Assembly: GCA_019420325.1 (NCBI GenBank)
Contig: JAHZHK010000093.1
Coordinates: forward strand, 1-10,062
DNA from: Coriobacteriaceae bacterium
GTDB lineage: Bacteria > Actinomycetota > Coriobacteriia > Coriobacteriales > UMGS124
DNA length: 10,062 nt
Reading direction: 5' to 3'
A program made the translations under genes and the position numbers. The notes beneath the pieces are model-generated. The model made no database searches. It was not told the DNA's origin and saw nothing but the letters and a program-made list of their open reading frames with translations. This document shows, piece after piece, positions 6,890 to 10,062 of this stretch (positions within the stretch are counted from its first letter, which is position 1; every line of letters starts with the position of its first letter).

Positions 6890-7768
6890 ATGGAAGACAC
6901 CCAAGAGGTCCATACCGTTGGCATCGTAGGCTTGGGGCTTATCGGCGGCTCGTTCGCCAAGGCCTATCATGCCGCGGGATGGCGCGTGCTTGCCTTCGAC
7001 ATCGATGCCGACACCATGGCTGTGGCAAGCATCGACGAAACGATTCAGGCCACGCTGGGGCCCGGCAATGTGGGGGAGTGCGACCTCATTCTGCTTGCCC
7101 TCTATCCTGCTGGCTGTATTGCCTGGCTCAAAGAGAACGCCGAGCGCGTGCGCAAGGACTGCCTGGTCATTGATACCGCAGGTGTGAAGCGCGAGGTCTG
7201 TGCGAGCTGCATGCCCATTGCCGCTGAACACGGTTTCACGTTCGTGGGCGGCCACCCCATGGCGGGCACCCAGTACTCGGGCTACAAGTACACGCGCGAG
7301 AATCTTTTCCACAACGCCCCCATGGTCATCTGCCCTCCTCGTGTCGACGACATGGCCCTGTTCGAGCGTATCAAGGACCTGCTCGCGCCGGCCGGCTTCG
7401 GCAGCATCTGCGTGAGCACCCCTGAGGAGCATGACAAGCGCATCGCCTTCACTTCTCAGTTGGCGCATGTGGTGAGCAACGCCTTTATCAAAAGCCCCAC
7501 GGCGCAGGGGCACAAGGGTTTTTCCGCCGGCAGCTATAAGGACCTCACGCGCGTCGCATGGCTCAATGAAAACATGTGGACGGAGCTGTTCTTCGACGAT
7601 GCCGACAACCTGCTTTTTGAGCTCGACACCATCATTGCGAGTCTTGGGGAATACCGTGATGCGCTTGCCGCGCGTGATGCCGACACGATGCGCCGTCTGC
7701 TTGCCGACGGTCGTCGTGCCAAGGAAAACGCCGAGCGTCGCGGTAAGAACGAAAGGAGTGCGCAATGA
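6890..7768 (+). CDS. tyrA: Prephenate dehydrogenase
   Basis: The enzyme oxidatively decarboxylates prephenate to 4-hydroxyphenylpyruvate, the committed step to tyrosine. The product is 292 residues. A Rossmann fold begins with GLGLIGGS (14-21), and Asp37 at the end of the second strand suggests a preference for NAD over NADP. Family motifs are DTAGVKREV (95-103), GGHPMAG (120-126, with His122), HDKRIAFTSQLAH (181-193) and AGSYKDLTRVA (213-223). A helical C-terminal dimerisation domain follows. There is no C-terminal ACT domain and no chorismate mutase fusion, so this is the short monofunctional form. AAGGAGG (6878-6884) stands five bases before the ATG, a strong ribosome binding site. The stop overlaps the start of the next gene as ATGA, which indicates translational coupling. 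An arogenate-specific form cannot be excluded from sequence alone. Confidence 0.95.
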   Translation: MEDTQEVHTVGIVGLGLIGGSFAKAYHAAGWRVLAFDIDADTMAVASIDETIQATLGPGNVGECDLILLALYPAGCIAWLKENAERVRKDCLVIDTAGVKREVCASCMPIAAEHGFTFVGGHPMAGTQYSGYKYTRENLFHNAPMVICPPRVDDMALFERIKDLLAPAGFGSICVSTPEEHDKRIAFTSQLAHVVSNAFIKSPTAQGHKGFSAGSYKDLTRVAWLNENMWTELFFDDADNLLFELDTIIASLGEYRDALAARDADTMRRLLADGRRAKENAERRGKNERSAQ

Positions 7769-10062
7769 CGTTGCAGCCTGCGACATACGGCACGGTGCAT
7801 GTGAGCGTCTCGGGTAGCTACGACGTGCTGATAGGCGAGGGGCTGCTCGACAGGCTCGGAAGCCTTGTGCGCGATGCGCTGCCCTCGGCCGACAAGCAAG
7901 TGCTGCTTGTGAGTGATTCCAACGTCGCCCCGCTCTATGCCGAACGCGTGAGCGTGTCGCTGGGTGCCGCTGGTTTCGACGTGCACCTTGAGGTGCTGCC
8001 GGCAGGGGAGAAGACCAAGTCGCTCGAGAGCTTCTCGCGCCTTGTGCGCCGGTGCGCCGCACTGGGGCTCTCTCGCCAGAGCACCGTCGTCGCCCTGGGC
8101 GGCGGCGTTGTCGGCGACCTTGCGGGCTTCACTGCGGCCAGCTATATGCGCGGCTGCAACCTCGTCCAGGTGGCCACCTCGCTGCTTGCCATGGTTGACT
8201 CCAGCGTGGGTGGAAAGACCGCCGTTGACCTGCCCGAGGGAAAGAACCTCGTCGGCGCATTCTATCAGCCCGGTCTTGTCGTCTGCGATTTGGGCTGTCT
8301 CAAGACCCTGCCGAGCGAGTTTGTGAGCGACGGCATGGGCGAGGTCGTGAAATACGGCGTCATGTGTGACCCCGAGCTCTTTGAGTGGCTGAAGAGCCCC
8401 TTTGCGGGTCAGGAACGTCGCATTGTGGAGCGCTGCGTGTCCATCAAGCGCGACGTGGTACAGGCCGACGAGCGTGAGGCGGGGCAGCGCAAGCTGCTCA
8501 ACCTGGGCCATACTGCAGCCCATTCCATCGAGTTGTTGAGTGACTTTACGGTCACGCATGGCCATGCCGTGGCTGCAGGCCTTGCCATCATGGCTCGAGC
8601 GTGCGCGGCCAAAGGCCTCTGCGCACCAGAAGATTCCGTTCAAATCGAAGAAATGCTGGCGGTTCATGGGCTGCCGAGCGGCACAACGCAGCCTGCGTGC
8701 GAGATTGCGCAGGCGGCATATCGCGACAAGAAGCGCACGGGCGACCACATCGACATTGTCGCTGTGCGCGGCATTGGCTCTTGCGAGGTGCGTCGCGTGA
8801 GCATGGAGGAATTCTCCGAGCTCATGGAGCTGGGTTGCGCCAGGCGCGACACGCGCTGTGCCGAGGGAACAACCAAGGCGCAAGTGGTCGGAGGCGGCCA
8901 CGAGCTTACGGCAACGGTGGGTCCCGGTGTTTTGGCCGGCCAGGTTGCGGCCATCGCTTCCAAAAGCGCTGCACACCGCATGCTCATCTGCGCCGCCCTG
9001 GCCGATGGGCCGTGCGACATCGTGTGCTCCACGACGAGCAAGGACATCGAGGCGACGCAATCCTGCCTTGAAGCTCTCGGCGCTCATATCGTACGTCGGG
9101 GCGAAGTCCTCCATGTTGACCCGATCGATCGAGCTTCCATTGCCGGGGACGTCCGCGTGCTCGATTGCTGCGAGTCGGGAAGTACCTTGCGTTTCATGCT
9201 TCCGGTGGCGTGTGCCCTGGGGGTTCATGCGCGCATCGACGGCCAAGGCCGCCTGCCCGAGCGGCCCCTGTCGCCCCTTCGCGAGGAGCTTGAGGCGCAC
9301 GGCGTGCGGATCTCTCCCGTGGGTACGTGGCCCCTTGAAGTTCAAGGTCAGCTTAAGGGTGGAACTTTCCTCATCGCCGGCAATGTCTCGTCGCAGTTTG
9401 TGACTGGCCTGCTGATGGCGTTGCCTCTGCTTGAGGAAGGGGGTTCTGTGCGCCTGTATGGCACGGTCGAATCCCGTCCGTATATCGACATTACCCTCCG
9501 TACGCTGGCGGTATTTGGTGTCGAGGTTCAAGAGTCTCACTATAAACTTGATATTGATGGCTGCATATCGCATATTACCGAGTTTGCTGTTCCTGCAAGC
9601 CAAACCTATCACAGTCAATCTCGCCTTAAGGTTGAGGGTGACTGGTCCAACGCTGCCTTCTGGTTGTGCGCGGGGGCCTTGGGCGGTACGGGCGTGAGCG
9701 TCTCAGGGCTCGACTTTGACTCTGCCCAGGGCGACAAGGCGATTGTCGATATCCTCGAGCGCTTCGGTGCCGAGGTTGAACGCGACAGCTCCGCCGGTGT
9801 CGCCACCGTGCGCCCCGGCGCCTGCGCCTTGCAGGCAATCGAGCTTGATGCGTCAGACGTCCCCGACCTTGTCCCTGTCGTGTCTGTTGTGGCTGCCTGC
9901 GCGACGGGCACCACGCGCATCACGGGTGCCGCGCGCCTGCGCATCAAGGAATCCGACAGGCTTCAGACCATTTCCGAGATGCTTGAGCGCCTTGGCATCG
10001 ACCTCGAGGAGTTCCCCGACGGCCTTGTTATCCACGGCCGCGGCGGCTTCGGCTCGCATGCC
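7765..10062 (+). CDS. Bifunctional 3-dehydroquinate synthase / EPSP synthase, AroB-AroA fusion (3' truncated by the window)
   Basis: One frame of 766 codons runs from the ATG at 7765 to the window end without a stop. Residues 1 to about 358 are AroB, which cyclises DAHP to 3-dehydroquinate: PAGEKTKSLE (68-77), ALGGGVVGDLAGF (98-110), MVDSSVGGKTA (143-153), and probable zinc ligands Glu193 (GEVVKYG), His249 (NLGHTAAH) and His265 (HGHAV). A linker of about 20 residues (359-380) leads to AroA, which adds enolpyruvate to shikimate 3-phosphate: SKSAAHR (399-405), ESGSTLRF (470-477), ERP (499-501), SSQF (542-545), VEGDWSNAAF (623-632), QGDK (655-658), PDLVP (700-704, catalytic Asp701) and IKESDRL (727-733). 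About 35-60 C-terminal residues lie beyond the window. AAAGGAG (7752-7758) precedes the start, which overlaps tyrA by four bases. Both domains look catalytically intact up to the edge. A separate AroA made by internal initiation cannot be excluded. Confidence 0.92.
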   Translation, partial: MTLQPATYGTVHVSVSGSYDVLIGEGLLDRLGSLVRDALPSADKQVLLVSDSNVAPLYAERVSVSLGAAGFDVHLEVLPAGEKTKSLESFSRLVRRCAALGLSRQSTVVALGGGVVGDLAGFTAASYMRGCNLVQVATSLLAMVDSSVGGKTAVDLPEGKNLVGAFYQPGLVVCDLGCLKTLPSEFVSDGMGEVVKYGVMCDPELFEWLKSPFAGQERRIVERCVSIKRDVVQADEREAGQRKLLNLGHTAAHSIELLSDFTVTHGHAVAAGLAIMARACAAKGLCAPEDSVQIEEMLAVHGLPSGTTQPACEIAQAAYRDKKRTGDHIDIVAVRGIGSCEVRRVSMEEFSELMELGCARRDTRCAEGTTKAQVVGGGHELTATVGPGVLAGQVAAIASKSAAHRMLICAALADGPCDIVCSTTSKDIEATQSCLEALGAHIVRRGEVLHVDPIDRASIAGDVRVLDCCESGSTLRFMLPVACALGVHARIDGQGRLPERPLSPLREELEAHGVRISPVGTWPLEVQGQLKGGTFLIAGNVSSQFVTGLLMALPLLEEGGSVRLYGTVESRPYIDITLRTLAVFGVEVQESHYKLDIDGCISHITEFAVPASQTYHSQSRLKVEGDWSNAAFWLCAGALGGTGVSVSGLDFDSAQGDKAIVDILERFGAEVERDSSAGVATVRPGACALQAIELDASDVPDLVPVVSVVAACATGTTRITGAARLRIKESDRLQTISEMLERLGIDLEEFPDGLVIHGRGGFGSHA

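Noticed and set aside
5732..8062. Open frame of 776 codons on the minus strand across aroF, tyrA and the start of aroBA
   Set aside because: It lies opposite three well-identified genes, is rich in His, Arg, Ala and Gly as expected for the mirror of GC-rich coding sequence, and shows no recognisable domain.
8830..8920. The AroB-AroA join as a hidden frameshift merging two genes
   Set aside because: The AroB C-terminus and AroA N-terminus both read correctly in one frame with a normal-looking linker, and no other frame carries either motif set nearby. A single-base substitution of a stop codon remains possible, but there is no positive sign of one.
7534..9618. Open frame of 694 codons on the minus strand opposite tyrA and aroBA
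   Set aside because: It mirrors the real aroBA gene; no family motifs or plausible ribosome binding site are evident, and the composition is that of an antisense shadow.

Overview
The window is about 10 kb of GC-rich bacterial chromosome. Every gene lies on the + strand, and codons favour G or C in third position. The gene families and their arrangement suggest a Gram-positive actinobacterium, probably in Coriobacteriia (an Olsenella/Collinsella/Atopobium-like organism): a UvrD/PcrA helicase with a PcrA-type tail, a family II Mn-dependent pyrophosphatase, QueH-type epoxyqueuosine reductase, and DAHP synthase with an N-terminal ferredoxin-like domain. The taxonomic call is inference from gene content; no rRNA or marker gene settles it.

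Layout. (1) 1-1580: the C-terminal 525 residues of a UvrD/PcrA helicase, cut by the window's left edge. (2) 1600-2907: a membrane-anchored alpha/beta hydrolase of unknown substrate, 19 bases behind it. (3) 2977-3909: ppaC, a complete family II inorganic pyrophosphatase. (4) 3915-4514 and 4606-5739: queH and queA, which perform the last two dedicated steps of tRNA queuosine synthesis. queH starts only five bases after ppaC. (5) 5740-5860: a non-coding gap dominated by a long nested inverted repeat. (6) 5861-10062: an aromatic amino acid operon, aroF (DAHP synthase), tyrA (prephenate dehydrogenase), then one uninterrupted reading frame encoding 3-dehydroquinate synthase joined to EPSP synthase (AroB-AroA). 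This last frame runs off the right edge.

How they work together. AroF makes the first committed intermediate of the shikimate pathway. The AroB half of the fusion closes it to 3-dehydroquinate, the AroA half makes EPSP near the end of the pathway, and TyrA commits prephenate to tyrosine. aroF and tyrA are 15 bases apart, and tyrA overlaps the fused gene by ATGA, so the three are very probably co-transcribed and translationally coupled. The inverted repeat just upstream of aroF is the best candidate for the operon's control site.

The strongest observation is the AroB-AroA fusion: 766 codons from the ATG at 7765 to the window end contain no stop in frame, and they carry the motifs of both enzymes. 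The order matches the first two domains of the fungal pentafunctional AROM protein. No RNA genes, insertion sequences, CRISPR arrays or clear Rho-independent terminators were seen.
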